Shown: positions 1 to 11,855, counted from the first letter of the stretch. The stretch is 24,553 nt of DNA from Phallusia fumigata (GCA_008931825.1 QXVZ01002566.1:1-24553), one strand, 5' to 3'. Notes: generated by a model from the sequence alone, not told the origin. Numbers and translations: made by a program.

Positions 1-257
1 CACAGGAAAGTCTTGGGATGTATAAAGTGGATTGGTCCTTTCTTCTTTACCTGTTTTGTAACAATGACTTCAAATGACAAATATAAATGTTACTAGGATA
101 GGCTTGTAGGACATGTGCAAACAATGAGTAAAAGAACTAGACGACTTTGATTCGGTTTCACGTCTTTGGCCTGGCGTACACAACACAAGCTGAGTATGTT
201 GCTATCGTTAAAGAGCATAAATGCCTAAAGTCAGATTCCAGAATTAATTGTTCCGGA
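1..257. other. 3' flank of receptor A
   Basis: This stretch lies beyond the TAG stop of receptor A and should contain its 3' UTR. No canonical AATAAA on the minus strand was seen close to the stop. No other gene is visible; small open frames here overlap the last exon of A on the wrong strand or frame. Confidence 0.4.
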
Positions 258-3200
258 CTATTGCACAAAAATAACTTCTTCCAAACCTGGTGTAGAACCA
301 TATGCTTGAGGAATCGCATCAGGGTCATCCAGTCCACCATAGATCGGGTTAATTTGTTCTTCTTTCTCGGATTTCATTTCTAAACGTACATTGCAATGTG
401 ATACTACAAACTGTAGCAAGTTTAGATTGGCACAACTTACTTTTCTTTTTCTTTGTAAGGTCTACAGAGGCGTATTGCTCTTCATGTGTTTCCTCATTGC
501 TTTGTTCTGTATCCGCATACAGGTAAAGAATAATAAATTTACAGGTTTTATCGTAAAGGACCTCTTTGCAATAGTGGGGTCGACGTAAGTTGGAACGCAG
601 AATTTGTCTCCCTTTGTTTTCGTGAGCAAGAAGCGAACTGGTATTGAGTAACCTTATGGCAATTTAATGGTTACTAAGATCAAACAGGTATGCCAGTATG
701 CCAGTGGAAACGCTGCCAACCAAGCAACTCGAATGAATATTGATAGCGAGAATGTTTCCCTTGTCGCAGTTTGATTAAACACCAACGAAAACTCCGCAAA
801 GGATTTTTTACACTTAAAAAGATTCGGAAATGCTGAATTTGAAACTAATATTGTGATTTTGGTGGTTTAGAGATGATTCTTACCTGATTTTGTCGGTATG
901 TGACTTCGACGATAGAAAAACACGACTGCAATCACGATGGCAACGAGCACAATGGCCCCGACAACGCTTGCTGCTATTATCACTGTTTGATCGCCTGCGC
1001 CTAGCGGAGTTGAATCAATTGCAGCCACATAAATATACGCAGTGAGCGTTGCATCGGGAAAGTAACTCGATCTCAGGGTGAGCTCGTATTCTGCGTCGTA
1101 TGTCTGCATTGCATTCCCCTCAGACACCTAAAAAATTTGACGAAATCTTTTTAGGTTTACAAACGAAAAATGCTTTTCGATTGCTTTGACATTTGCCAGA
1201 CTAAGAAACATGCCAGAAATTTATTTCGATCGATTAGGATCGCAATGTTTATTTGGCTGGCACGCGAGGTGATTATTTACGGCACGCCAAGTGATTTACG
1301 AATTCATATTCCAATAAATTTTTGGGGCCAAATTAAGCAATCTTTCTGATTTTTAATCGTTAAAGGCAGCGAAACTGCAGCAACGAGCTACAGAGAGCAT
1401 GTGTAAACCAGATTCCTCAGATTTAACGCAGAAACATAAAGCAGTGACGTCATTAACATAGCACGCGAAGTTATTAGGATTTTGACACAATTTGTAAACT
1501 GGCAATCTGCGTTGAAAGGTTTGCCGACTCCTGCCATACATGAAGGACACAAGCAAAGAAGGACGTTTTACCGCATAAAATCTGAACAACACGTACCATG
1601 TTAAAGTGAAAGGTCTGTAATGTGCTGTTATCGTAAGTGGTAATGTTACAAGANTATTATCACTGTTTGATCACCGCCGCTTGGTAGAGTTGGATCAATT
1701 GCAGACACGTAAATATACGCAGTGAGTGTTGCATCGGCAAAGAAACTCGATCTTAGGGTGAGCTCGTATTCTGCGTCGTGTGTCTGCATCGCATTCCGCT
1801 CAGACACCTAAAAAATTTGACGAAATCTTTTTAGGTTTACAAACTATAGGTTTAAGTTTTTGAAAAAATGCTTTTCGATTGCTTTAACATTTGCCAGACT
1901 AAGAAACATGCCAGAAATTTATTTCGATTGATTAGGACCGCAATGTTTATTTGGCTGGCACGCGAGGTGATTATTTACGGCACGCCAAGTGATTTACGAA
2001 TTAATATTCCAATAAATTTTTGAGCCAAATTAAGCGATCTTTAAGATTTTTAATCGTTAAGTGCAGCGAAACTGCAGCAACGAGCTACAGAGAGCATGTG
2101 TAAACCAGATTCCACAGATTTAACGCAGAAACATAAAGCAGTGTCGTCATTAACATAGCACGCGAATTATGATTTTGACACAATTTGTAAACTGGCAACC
2201 TGCGTTGAAAGGTTTGTCGACTCCTGCCATACATGAAGGACACAAGCAAAAAAGAACGTTTTACCGCATGAAATCTGAACTACACGTACCATGTTAAAGT
2301 GAAAGGTCTGTAATGTGCTGTTATCGTAAGTGGTAATGCTACAAGATGGGCAGGGAACTTCTGAACCTACGAAATAAGAAATAATTATATACAAGGGTAA
2401 TTAAAAACGTATTAAGGCTAAGGTAAACTCTGTTTTACCATTGACTTTTAATGTCCAGTTGTCTGCTGTGGGATTGGATGAAAATTGAAAGATACAAGTT
2501 CCGTTTTCTACATCACCATGACTACAATCGACAGCGTTTTTGTTTTGAGAAACTGGTTCAACTAGATTGGTTAAATAAAGGTTGTCGATGAAAATGTACA
2601 TTTTTCGTAATTTATATTTACTTACACCAAACATCCATGAAAATTGAGTCCATTGATTTTCCAAAGATATTGTTGGTCTTGCATGAATAATTTCCCCAAT
2701 CAAATCTTGTTAAATTGTTTAATTTTAACAGCGCTGATGTTAGGTTAACGTCACGATCAGTTGAGGGAATTTCCCAAAATAATGACGTCATGAGCTCATT
2801 TTGATAAGAGAGACTACAGTTTAAAGTCACGTCGTCTTCAGCAAATACATGATCGGTTCCATTTGAATCGTATTGTATGGCAGGAGTATCTGTAAAGTAG
2901 TTACAACATTTAGAGCGCTGTAATTTCACTTTCTAACCGAAGTTAGTCAACTTACTTTCATTTTCTTTAACTACAACTAGTTTTAGTGAAGGTGATTCCC
3001 CATGGCCATAGGGATTTGCAGCAAAACATGTAACTGATTGCTGTGAGCTGACGTGTTGTGTTATTTCGCAAGAGTTGAATGATTCAGAACTTTTGTTAGC
3101 AAATCGAAAGGAGCAGTTTGCTTGTGGGTTGGCATCGCTTCCACAAAACAACGTCACATCTTGATTTCCATTTAGAAGTAATCGTGAACCGGTGTGAACG

Positions 3201-5622
3201 ATGTTGGTTGATTCTTGTGGGGTTAGAAGTACGTCATACGGTTTGTCTGTAAAATTGTGTAAGTGTTAAAATCTCATGGATATGATTTCTTTAAAATAAG
3301 CAAATAACAAAGACTGCTCCTCAAGAATCTTACAAAGCACAGAAACGTCAACCATCGCGGATGAAGTTTGAAACAAGTCAGTTGTATCGCAAACATAATT
3401 TCCCTTTCCGGAACGAGTGATATTCTGTATGTTTAGAATTGGATTGCTGGAAGCGACGACACCCGATGGAGATATCCATTGAAAAGTTGTGTTAATTTCA
3501 TTTTGGTAATCGATGTTACAAATCAAAGTCAAGGTTTTTCCTTCGCTGATTGGTGCGTTGTGTTGAATTCTTGCAGTTCCTGCAACGAACTTCTTCATAC
3601 ACTCATTTGGTTAGAACGTATTCGGCAAAATCTACTACAAACTCACTTGATTCGACCACAACTATTTGTTTTGTTTGAGATTCAGCACAATTTAAAACTT
3701 TACACGTAATAAATCCTGATTGGTCAAAATATTGATTTGTGTCACATGATTTTGAAAACTCAGTTTCATTCAGTTTCCAAACACAACTTGCTGAATCTAC
3801 ATCGTTTGTGCAATGAAGCGGAACAGTTTGAAAGGAATCAAGAAATATCGTTGATCCCGACTTAATGACGTCATCCGAAGTGTCAACATTTGTTTTGGGT
3901 TTTACTAAAAAGTAATTGGGAATTTTCCGAAAGTATTCTTTGAAGAAGAGATGGATTTCCACTTACAATACACGTTAATGGTGGTGACGTTAGATCTTCC
4001 ACTTTGCGAATATTTTTGTGTATAAGGTGTTAAAGCTTGACAAAATATGTGTATTCCATCGTGTTGTTTTTGTAATAGAAAGAAAAAAGTTTCACCCTAA
4101 ATGTTTGTAAGTAATATATTACGAACACAACTTTCTACGTTTGTAAAGTTACCAAATTACTTTTTTAACAGTTGTAGATTCTTTACCAAAGATAAACTTC
4201 GTCATATTTCCGTTTGGCAATGTGTCATCGTATGAACATGACAAGCTTAATGTGTCGCCAACCACATTACAAGATGTTGAATTGTCTTGCAATGTAACAA
4301 CAGGCGCTAAAAACATCATGCATCTTTAGAAGGGTATAAAACTCCATAAAATAGGTTTTATTTGTAGTTGTTGACAACCTGATGAAAGCATGCATTTAAA
4401 AATTTTTCCAAACCTTTCCAGCATTGCAATCCATCCTGACCCAACCATTGAGCTGATTGTAAACAAACTGTCTCAGTTCTGTTCAATTTCGTGGCGTTTG
4501 TGTAAAAAAGTTTTTCATTATTTTGACAACTAAAGTTTCCGATTGAATTAAAATTGAAACCAAATGATGTCACCGTTACGTCATCATGCAACGTTTGATT
4601 GCAATCTAAAACATGGGTTTTCTGTAAATTTAAACCTGCCATTACAGTTACAAAAAAACGTAGTTTAGTTACCTTGGATGTCCATGCTACCCTCACCTAC
4701 ACAATCCTTAGCACCACATTGAGAATGTAACTCCAAGTTGATGTTGTTAAAGGACTGATTCATTGGAATTGTTACCTCCAAAGTTGTGACAATGCAACTT
4801 CCATTTTTAACCAATGACGAATTAAATTCGTTGAAGTTAAATTCTGTTTGTTCCCAGTTTCCGGTTGCATTACTATATGCGGTATAATCAGAACCTTGTG
4901 GATCCCAATATTCATCAGTTGGGTAGTTTACTATCCATGTCACTTCACTTATATCACAAATTTCAGCTGTATATAATATTCCTTTGTATTGTGATGCCCA
5001 GGTTGTGTGAATGGGTGAGACGTGAAAGTTGCAATTGCAATCTAAAAATAATGCCGACATTATATGAGTTAATCAAACTGTTTTATTGGCCGTAATGAGC
5101 AAAATCGTTAATAAATAAGTATTTCGGTTCGCAAAATATAAAGTGTCACGTCTGCACTCGAGTTTTTAACCATAATCGGAATATAGGCGGTTTTGGTTGA
5201 GAAACACTTCGATTTTTAACTTTTTTGTTCGGTTTTCCTTAATATTTATGTCTTGTCTATATCAATATGTTTCGACGACATATATATAAATGTAAAATTA
5301 GATGTATAAATATACATGTCTGATGTTAGAGTGAAACGACGTGATTTTGTTACATAGTTTCGTTAGTACCATTTGAATAAAAACACCCACCAAGACAATA
5401 ATTTTAACTTTCAGCGAGTGTTTTGGTCGTATTGCAGTTAACTTGTAACATTTTAAAACCAGTGTTACACTAGGTAATATACTTTTATGCTAGAAAATCA
5501 GTAATTTTTGCTCAAACACTTTTTTCATTTTTTTTTATTTACCTACTTTCGATTCTGAAGTCGCCACAGCTAGCATCCGATCCACAGCAAACAATAAAGA
5601 AAAATAACCATAATCGTTCCAT
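258..5622 (-). CDS. Receptor A: multi-Ig/CCP transmembrane receptor with NPxY-type tail
   Basis: Predicted type I membrane receptor of 867 residues. Exons, 5' to 3': 5622-5547, 5041-4673, 4605-4414, 4306-4161, 4096-3967, 3904-3647, 3579-3334, 3246-2956, 2889-2626, 2561-2439, 2366-2290, 1127-884, 506-441 and 379-258 (TAG stop). All joins have GT/AG ends and matching phase, and the exon total is divisible by three. Signal peptide about 1-17 (MERLWLFFFIVCC). Unknown Cys-containing domain 26-148. CCP-like module 149-212. Ig-like domains at about 213-304 (split by an intron), 305-390, 391-472, 473-569, 570-657 and 658-770. Transmembrane helix about 773-796, followed by RR. Tail motifs are EQYASVDL and INPIYGGL; NPIY fits the NPxY adaptor/endocytosis motif. 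The outer part is paralogous to receptor B but the tail is not. The first exon is the least certain, chosen for its signal sequence and correct phase. A duplicated block interrupts the gene at 975-2346. Ligand unknown. Confidence 0.8.
975..2346. repeat. Direct duplication inside receptor A, halves abutting at a single N (1654)
   Basis: Positions 975-1653 and 1655-2346 are near-identical direct copies meeting at the only ambiguous base in the area. Each contains part of the juxtamembrane exon, the following intron and part of the second half-exon of the sixth Ig domain. The inner copies are cut: the juxtamembrane exon at 1655-1807 stops before its membrane helix, and the Ig half-exon at 1597-1653 has only 57 of 77 bases. 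Both cuts fall exactly at the N. An unmerged overlap of two assembly contigs, probably two haplotypes, explains this best. A true tandem exon duplication is less likely. The receptor A model uses the complete exons outside the junction (2290-2366 and 884-1127). Confidence 0.85.
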
Positions 5623-6363
5623 TTTTGACTTTGCGTTTAGAAATTTTAGGACTTTGCTCCTGTGGTTAGAGAAAACAGAAACGTTATTCTCAAATGAGTT
5701 TCGTAACACTGTTTAAACAAACTTTAAACCTTCTGACAGAAATTTTACACACATAATTAATTTACTTTGATGCTATGTTCACCCGCAGACACACTGAAAA
5801 GGGCTGAGATCGTTTCATGCATTAACACAACATGTTCCAATTGTTTTTTAGTTTCCTGCTAAAAACAAACTATCTGTCCCGTATAATTGTATCATTTGAA
5901 CTAATCAAAAAAATTTTTCAAAACTCAAATTCAATTTCAAAACAGGTGCTTTAACAAGAAAAAACTTTAAATTTCTCTTAGCTTATAGTCTAGTTGAATA
6001 TCTACGAGCGTTCGTCAGTCTATCTGTCTTATGAAGTAAAAGCGCCTACACAGAACATTTATCGTAACTATGTTCCGTTTCTAACGCAAATGTGTCACAG
6101 TTTATTTGCAGCCTACTTCGATTTAAACAAGCACATGGAGAAATTAGTTACAGCAAATTCTAACCAACCATGATCGTTGTGTTGCTCAGCAAATTTTCCT
6201 TTTTTTTGCCAACTGGCGTCGGGCGGGCTATGCAAACATTTTCGCAACGCACAGATGTACCAAGTGTCTGACGCTGACTGGCAGAGTTCGTTTGCTTTTC
6301 GAATTGAAAGAGCAGCAGCATCTGGCTTGGAGAAGTTAGCTTTGTGATTGTGCAAAAATTAAA
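5623..6363. promoter_or_regulatory. Divergent intergenic region between receptors A and D
   Basis: The start codons of A (minus, 5622) and D (plus, 6364) lie 741 bases apart and point away from each other. The segment is AT-rich and has no convincing exon on either strand. It presumably holds both promoters and both 5' UTRs, and may be a shared bidirectional promoter. I see no strong TATA box at a fixed distance from either start. The open frames here on the minus strand (6113-6426) have no homology signal, and part of them is antisense to D exon 1. Confidence 0.5.
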
Positions 6364-8949
6364 ATGTTGAAGTTTTGTGTGATTTTTCTTATCAGTCAAA
6401 CTTATGGACAAATAGGTTGGTAGCATATAAATGACTGAATATGCCTGACAGGAAAAAGCGTAATTTGTCTTTTGTTTGTTAGTTTATCCCCCTCTTCAAT
6501 TGGGAACTACATCTGGAAAGCAAATTGTAGGTTCAACGGCATCATTCACCCTTGGACTATCACAAAGAAATTTTAACCTTGATTGGACTGTCGGTGATAA
6601 TGTATGTATTGTTTTTTTATGCATCTATAACTACAAATGTTGCATAGCAACTGTGATAATATATTAACGTAATGGTATTACAAAAGACATCCACTCTTCA
6701 GGTTGTTTCAAGATGCAGATATTCTTCGACAGATATTTCGTGTACGCCATCCACAGAGCCTCGGATAGTTACAAGGTATTTTTTTCGAAGTATGGTAAAA
6801 TACAAAATAAACTGAAAATAGGTCCACGGTTAAGTATTACATATATTAACTAGTTCAAATAAATGTTAATGGGCAGTTATCTCATAAAACCATTTGCATT
6901 TTATTGAGTAAAATATAACAATAAAATGGCATTAAAAAACTACAGCAAACATAAATAAGTCAGCTTAAATTACAGTTGTTGTTATTGTTATTGTTCACCA
7001 ACTTTAACTTCGTTCTGTACATTGAATCAAGAATGTGAAAATCACAGAGATTGATAAGTTACTTTAATTTGTAAAATGACTTTTTGCCGAATTGGCCGCA
7101 CGTTTGTTTGTAAATTGAACGGTTTTGTAAAAAAAACCTTTGAATTTCAAGTATTACAGATACCGACCCACTAATGATTAGTCTGGAAATCTACCCGGTG
7201 CATCAAAATGACAGCGATGTGGTTATATTTCCTGATATAGTTGGTCAACCTTTTTTGGGGCAAGAGTCGTTTACAGTAGTTCAAGGTTAGAATTTGTTAA
7301 AACTGATTTTAACCTTATCGATAAGATGCGTTTTAACAGGGTTTGGAAACTTGGTTTACTACAACTGAACACAAATTATTGCCACAATAAGTAAAGTAAA
7401 CTTAATGTATAAAAATATAAGTGTTATTTTCTTCAGATTGTTCGGGACCTCCTGAGAATGGTGTAAATACTTCGCTGACACCAAGCTCTGCTCTTGGAGA
7501 AACCGTCACTTTTTCTTGCGCTGAAGGTTTTACTGGAAATGCAATTGGGACTTGTCGATTTGATGGAACATTTAGCTACACAAACAATTGCGAAAAAGGT
7601 AAAAGGCTTTATGGAACTAAGCTGGTTTGAGATACGTTTATATTCTTACAAAACTTCTGTGCCTTATAAATCATGCAGTCACCTGCAACACGACGGACTT
7701 GGTTATTCCTGAAACCTGCTCGCCTCCTTCTGATATCACTGTCAGTTACGGAACAGTCCTTAATTTAACTTGCTCAGAGGGTGAAGGCCTAGCGTTTTGT
7801 GATATCAATGGCAACTTTCAAGTTATCTACATCCCAGGTAATTTCGAAGTTATGAGTAACGGCTAAAAACTAAATGTATCTTGTTGTTGGTTTAAACCAT
7901 TTATCCGCAATACACAAATCTTGACACCAAAGTACAGCTGGAAACAAAAAAAAGCAAGAAAAACATAACTATTTTTTGCTTGTTCCATTGTTTGCCTGCT
8001 AAACTACACTCTTGGTTTAATATATAGAAACTTGCTCCAGTGCGATACCTTGTGGCAATTGCGGGATTTGTTCAGTAACGTCCCCACACAATTTATGTAC
8101 TTGTTGGGCAAACAGTAGACTTGATTTGTCCGATTGGTTGCAACGGGACTGTAACGGCACATTAAATCATTTCGGTTACAGTTGGAAAACGGTTTGTTTT
8201 CGTAGTTTGCTAAAATGCTAAATTTACCAATATTACAAAAATTCCAGTCCGACTACAAATATCCCGAATCTAGAAAAAACATTTTGGCAAAAAAAGTTTT
8301 TCCCTGTTCAAGTAAAGAAAGATAGGCTAACTTATGCGTAATGTCACCTACCGGTCAATCCAAATTATTTCAGAGTACTGGCGAAAGTAAATACTTCCAA
8401 GTGTTTACTTGCTGTTGAGAATCACACAAAATATCCCCAAGGTATAAAAAAATTTATAGTAACATGACACCACGATGGAATTGTTTCTAAACGCATTTAG
8501 TTTTCTTGCATATTTAGCAAAACTATTTATACTTTTTTCAAATTTCAGGCAACCAGAGAGTTTTGCAACCTGGTGAATACGTTACAGGTAACACTGTGAT
8601 TTAAGTTTTGCTTTTGCTTACACTAACAAAAAATATTTCCTGCAGCTGTTCCCGAAGGTGGATGGATTGCTCTTGTTTTTTGTGCATGTATAATTGGAGT
8701 TTTGCTTGCTATCGCGATTGGTTATGTGATGCTGAAAAAAAAGAAGTGTAAGTACTTAAATAAAAAATGTAGTGAATTAAACATAGTCTATTATAATATT
8801 TTAAAGTAATATTCAATTTTGATTTTGAATTTTGCACACTGGGGTAATTTAATAGAAAAACAAGAATCACTAAAATTGATGAAAAATTTTGTTTTTACAG
8901 AGCAACGATGCACATGAAAATGGGCAAACGACATAAAAACACACCCTAA
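6364..8949 (+). CDS. Receptor D: Ig-like/CCP transmembrane protein with short basic tail
   Basis: Predicted type I membrane protein of about 373 residues. Exons: 6364-6415, 6483-6601, 6702-6775, 7152-7285, 7437-7598, 7679-7837, 8028 to about 8195, about 8376-8441, 8549-8587, 8646 to 8745 or 8747, and 8901-8949. Signal peptide MLKFCVIFLISQTYG. Residues 18-126 look like an Ig-like fold: core NLDWTV, then a DPLMISLEIY strand, with Leu where the first disulphide Cys would be. CCP modules at about 127-180 and 181-233, with the expected G.TV.FSC / C..DG and LNLTCS spacing. A Cys-rich segment follows (ETCSSAIPCGNCGIC). Transmembrane helix about 331-353, then MLKKKK. The join between exons 7 and 8 is unsure; 8195/8376 keeps the frame. 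The last donor is also ambiguous: 8747 gives an immediate stop and 8745 adds about 16 basic residues. It is head-to-head with receptor A. No tyrosine signalling motif is seen. Confidence 0.72.
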
Positions 8950-9033
8950 AAAAGGAATTTTTTCAACTATTGTTTATTTGCGTTTAGTGTCCTTTTGTCT
9001 CAAATCCCATCAACATTTTTGTCATTTACAATG

Positions 9034-9039
9034 AATAAA
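9034..9039 (+). terminator. Polyadenylation signal AATAAA for receptor D
   Basis: A canonical AATAAA lies about 85 bases after the likely D stop codon and is followed by a T/GT-rich stretch (9043-9085). This fits the 3' end of the D transcript. Confidence 0.6.
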
Positions 9040-9179
9040 TTTACCGTTTTGTAGTTACGTTTTACACGTGTATTGCTGTTGTAGTTACCACATGACAACC
9101 AAAACTGTAAAATCATTTTGGTGACTTTGTGAGGCTACTAGTTTATGTATTGTGACAAAAATTAACATAAAGGGTGTAT

Positions 9180-9290
9180 ATATATAACACTTCGAATCAC
9201 AAACAATTTTTTTGGTTAATGTAAATTGCACGAACCATGTTTAGATGAAAGATCTGTGATGTCATCGCAACCGGTATTGCTACAAGATTG
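9180..9290 (-). pseudogene. Decayed exon of another Ig-receptor copy
   Basis: On the minus strand this stretch matches the second half-exon of the sixth Ig domain and its adjoining intron in receptors A, B and C. The start (ATATAACACTTCGAATCAC) is almost the same as the receptor B intron at 15969-15987. The part from about 9230 to 9290 follows the exon from its donor side to the TGCTACAAGA stretch, with substitutions, a small deletion and about 29 extra bases in between. It has no usable reading frame. It lies between the 3' end of D and the 3' flank of C, so it is the remains of a further copy or a rearrangement scar. Confidence 0.6.
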
Positions 9291-9299
9291 ATAAACAAC

Positions 9300-9885
9300 C
9301 TACGCGCCTGCGACGCTACTTATTTATGTATAATGTGACTTGTAGCATGGGATTAGCAATGTTTTTTGTAATATCGTTTGTTTGATTTATACACCTGGCT
9401 GGTAAGTTGAGTGTGTAGTGTATAAGGCAGAAACTTATTTTAAAATCAGTATTAAAAAGCTCAATATGCCTTCCGTTTTCTTTCAGACTTTGTGTCATAA
9501 AATAATGCACATTTACGTTTCTTGTAAAACACAAACCGGCAGCTGATGCTTTAGAAAGACAGCAATCTAAAATTCATACACCCATCTGTCCAGTTCTGTT
9601 TTTTTAAGTCACACCTCAAGGCTTTTTACGGAAAAAGTTAAGTGGCTTATACTTAGCTGACGATGTCCTATCCCAAAGGCTACAAAATACATGGAGCTAC
9701 TGCAACTAGAACTGCTCGTATTTAAATCAAATTATACCAGTTCCCCCAATGTCACTCGCAGTAAAAACAAATTACAAGATTATTATATTTGCAATGAAAT
9801 TCTTGCCAACGTAGACTTTTGAGGAACATCAATGTTGTTTGAGATAAAAGAGAATCAACTAAAGATTGTTGTCACTCTGATGAAG
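9300..9885. repeat. 3' flank of receptor C, homologous to the flank of B
   Basis: This non-coding stretch aligns in blocks with 14040-15014, beyond the receptor B stop. Shared blocks include the AAAGCTCAATATGCC / AACGCTCAAGATGCC area (near 9458 and 14110), the AAGGCTTTTTACG block (9617 and 14770), ACTAGAACTGCTCG (9704 and 14842), and the ATTGTTGTCACTCTGATGA stretch next to both stop codons. So B and C were duplicated together with at least 0.6 kb of downstream DNA. I see no gene in it. Confidence 0.7.
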
Positions 9886-11855
9886 TCAAATGTCTGTGGC
9901 TAAAAAATAAAACAAAAATTTGCAAATCAATCAGTCCTAAGTTAATTTTAACTTACCATACGGTTCCTCCTCGTTAGGAGAAGAAACTTGTTCGTATGTG
10001 GGACCAGGTTTTTTGACTAAAAAGCAAAGTAGCGCATTAGTGACAAAAGACAAAAAACAAAAATAGTTTGTTTATGAAACCGAACTAACCCTCTGTAGGA
10101 TAGGTATAACCGTCTAACTCTTCATAAGTGTGTTCGATTATGGATGATTCAACGCTAACTCCTGCTTGAGGAACGTTATGCGTGTTCATGTAAATTACAA
10201 CTTGCTTTTTATCTTCGCCTTTAAACACAATAAAAACATTATTTCAATAACGTTATTGTGTTTCTACACAGTAAATACGTAGGTTAAGGTAAAATTTGAT
10301 GTGTAAAGAAGTCAACACCAGACATCTCGAATCAGAAAGCATGCGAGAATTTCGTCATGAAAGCACATTTTTGACGCGATTAAAACCTTCTTTTTCCAAA
10401 GTGTTTCTTCGGCGATAGAAAAATACCATAGCAATCACTATGGCAACGATCACAATGGCCCCGACAACGCTTGTTGCTATTATCACTGTGTGATCACCGC
10501 CGCTTGGTGGAGTTGGATCAATCGCAGTCACGTGGATATAAGCAGTGAGCGTTGCATCGGAAAAGAAACTCGATCTTAGAGTGAGCTCGTACTTTGCATC
10601 TTGTGTAGATGTCTGAAATCGTTTGAGCAAAATGTTTATGAATAATTTCTGTAGGCTAATAATAGCGCTCGTTGTCATTTATGTCAGCAATACATTTAGA
10701 TTGACAATTCAAAATTCTTTCTTTATAAGCCCACTCCAAGCACGCGCAAAAAAACAGGCCATCGGTATAGTCGTAAAAAAGTTATGTACAAACAAACAAA
10801 ACTTAAAGATGTTATAAAAGCAAATAATCCATTAGTTTTGAGATGATAATTTGTACTGTTTTTACAAAATTTTAGTTGAGATAACCGAAACTTTATCATG
10901 AAAAATATAAAAATTTTAACATTTCGACCAAAACTTTAACGTGAAAGGCGAAAAAAAAACGTTTTTAGTTCAAAAACAACTTTTATGTACGTACCATGTT
11001 AAAGTGAAATGTCTGTAATGTGCTGTCATTGTAAGTAGTAATGCTACAAGATGGGCAGGGAACTTTCGTACCTAAGAAATAAGAAATAATGATAACATAA
11101 AAGGGCGATTTGTAAATAAACCGTATTATATCTACGTTCAACTGAAAATGTGTTTTACCATTCACTTTCAATGTCCAATTGTCAGCTGAAGGATTGGATG
11201 AAAATTGAAAGATACAAGTTCCATTTTCTACATCATCATGACTACAATCGACAGCGTTGCTGTTTTGTGAAACTGGTTCAACTAAACCATAAAAAACTTT
11301 TGTAAATACCGTATATGGTGCAGTGCGTACAAAGTTCTTTCAACACTTACACAAAACATTCAAGAATGCCAAATTTTGTGCAGTTCCAAAATCATTTTCG
11401 GTAATGCAAGTGTAATTTCCCCAGTCAAACCTTGTTAAGTTGTTTAACTTAAGAACAGACTTATTTTGGTCAACGTCACGATCACTTGAGGGAATTTCCC
11501 ATGCAAATGACGTGTTTAGCTCATTTTGATAGGCCAGACTGCAGTTTAAAGTTACGTCGTCGCCAGCAAATACTTGTTCAGTGTCGTTTGAGTCGTATTG
11601 TATGTTGGGAATTCCTAAACACACAAGTCGTAACATTTTATGAGCCACTTACTTGTATTTACTTTGCTCACTTTCATTTTCTTTAACTATAACCAGTTCT
11701 AATGAAGGTGATTCCCCATCGCCATATGTATTTGCAGCAAAACAAGTAACTGATTGCTGTGAGCTGACATGTTGTGTTGTTTCGCAAGAGCTGAATGATT
11801 TAGAACTTATGTTAGCAAATCGAAACAAGCAGTTTGCCTGTGGATTGGCATTACT
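9886..11855 (-). pseudogene. Receptor C: 5'-truncated copy of the B-type Ig receptor
   Basis: Exons recognisable by comparison with B, 5' to 3': about 11855-11672 (partial fourth Ig domain), 11614-11351 (fifth Ig), 11281-11159 and 11071-10995 (sixth Ig), 10612-10387 (juxtamembrane and membrane helix), 10218-10090, 10016-9957 and 9899-9886 (TGA stop). Frames and splice phases are intact throughout. The exon that starts the remaining part is broken in mid-domain at about 11855, where similarity to A and B ends; a dispersed repeat lies beyond. No signal peptide, N-terminal domain, CCP module or first three Ig domains are found. The tail is B-type: VVIYMNT, EHTYEEL, YTYPTE and PTYEQV. The lack of stops suggests recent truncation, or that the 3' half is still used from another start or as a conversion donor. 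It could also be an assembly chimera. Confidence 0.8.

Noticed and set aside
4665-5060. ATG at 5060 (minus; MSALFLDC) as the start of receptor A
   Set aside because: The ATG lies in the intron just before the acceptor at 5042-5043 and gives no good signal peptide. In receptor B the matching exon is joined to a separate signal exon in the same phase, so a start at 5622 is preferred.
6113-6426. Two overlapping minus-strand frames upstream of receptor D
   Set aside because: They overlap D exon 1 on the opposite strand, lie in the divergent promoter region and show no domain.
9316-9534. 72-residue minus-strand frame downstream of receptor C
   Set aside because: The homologous flank of receptor B does not keep it open, so it is chance.
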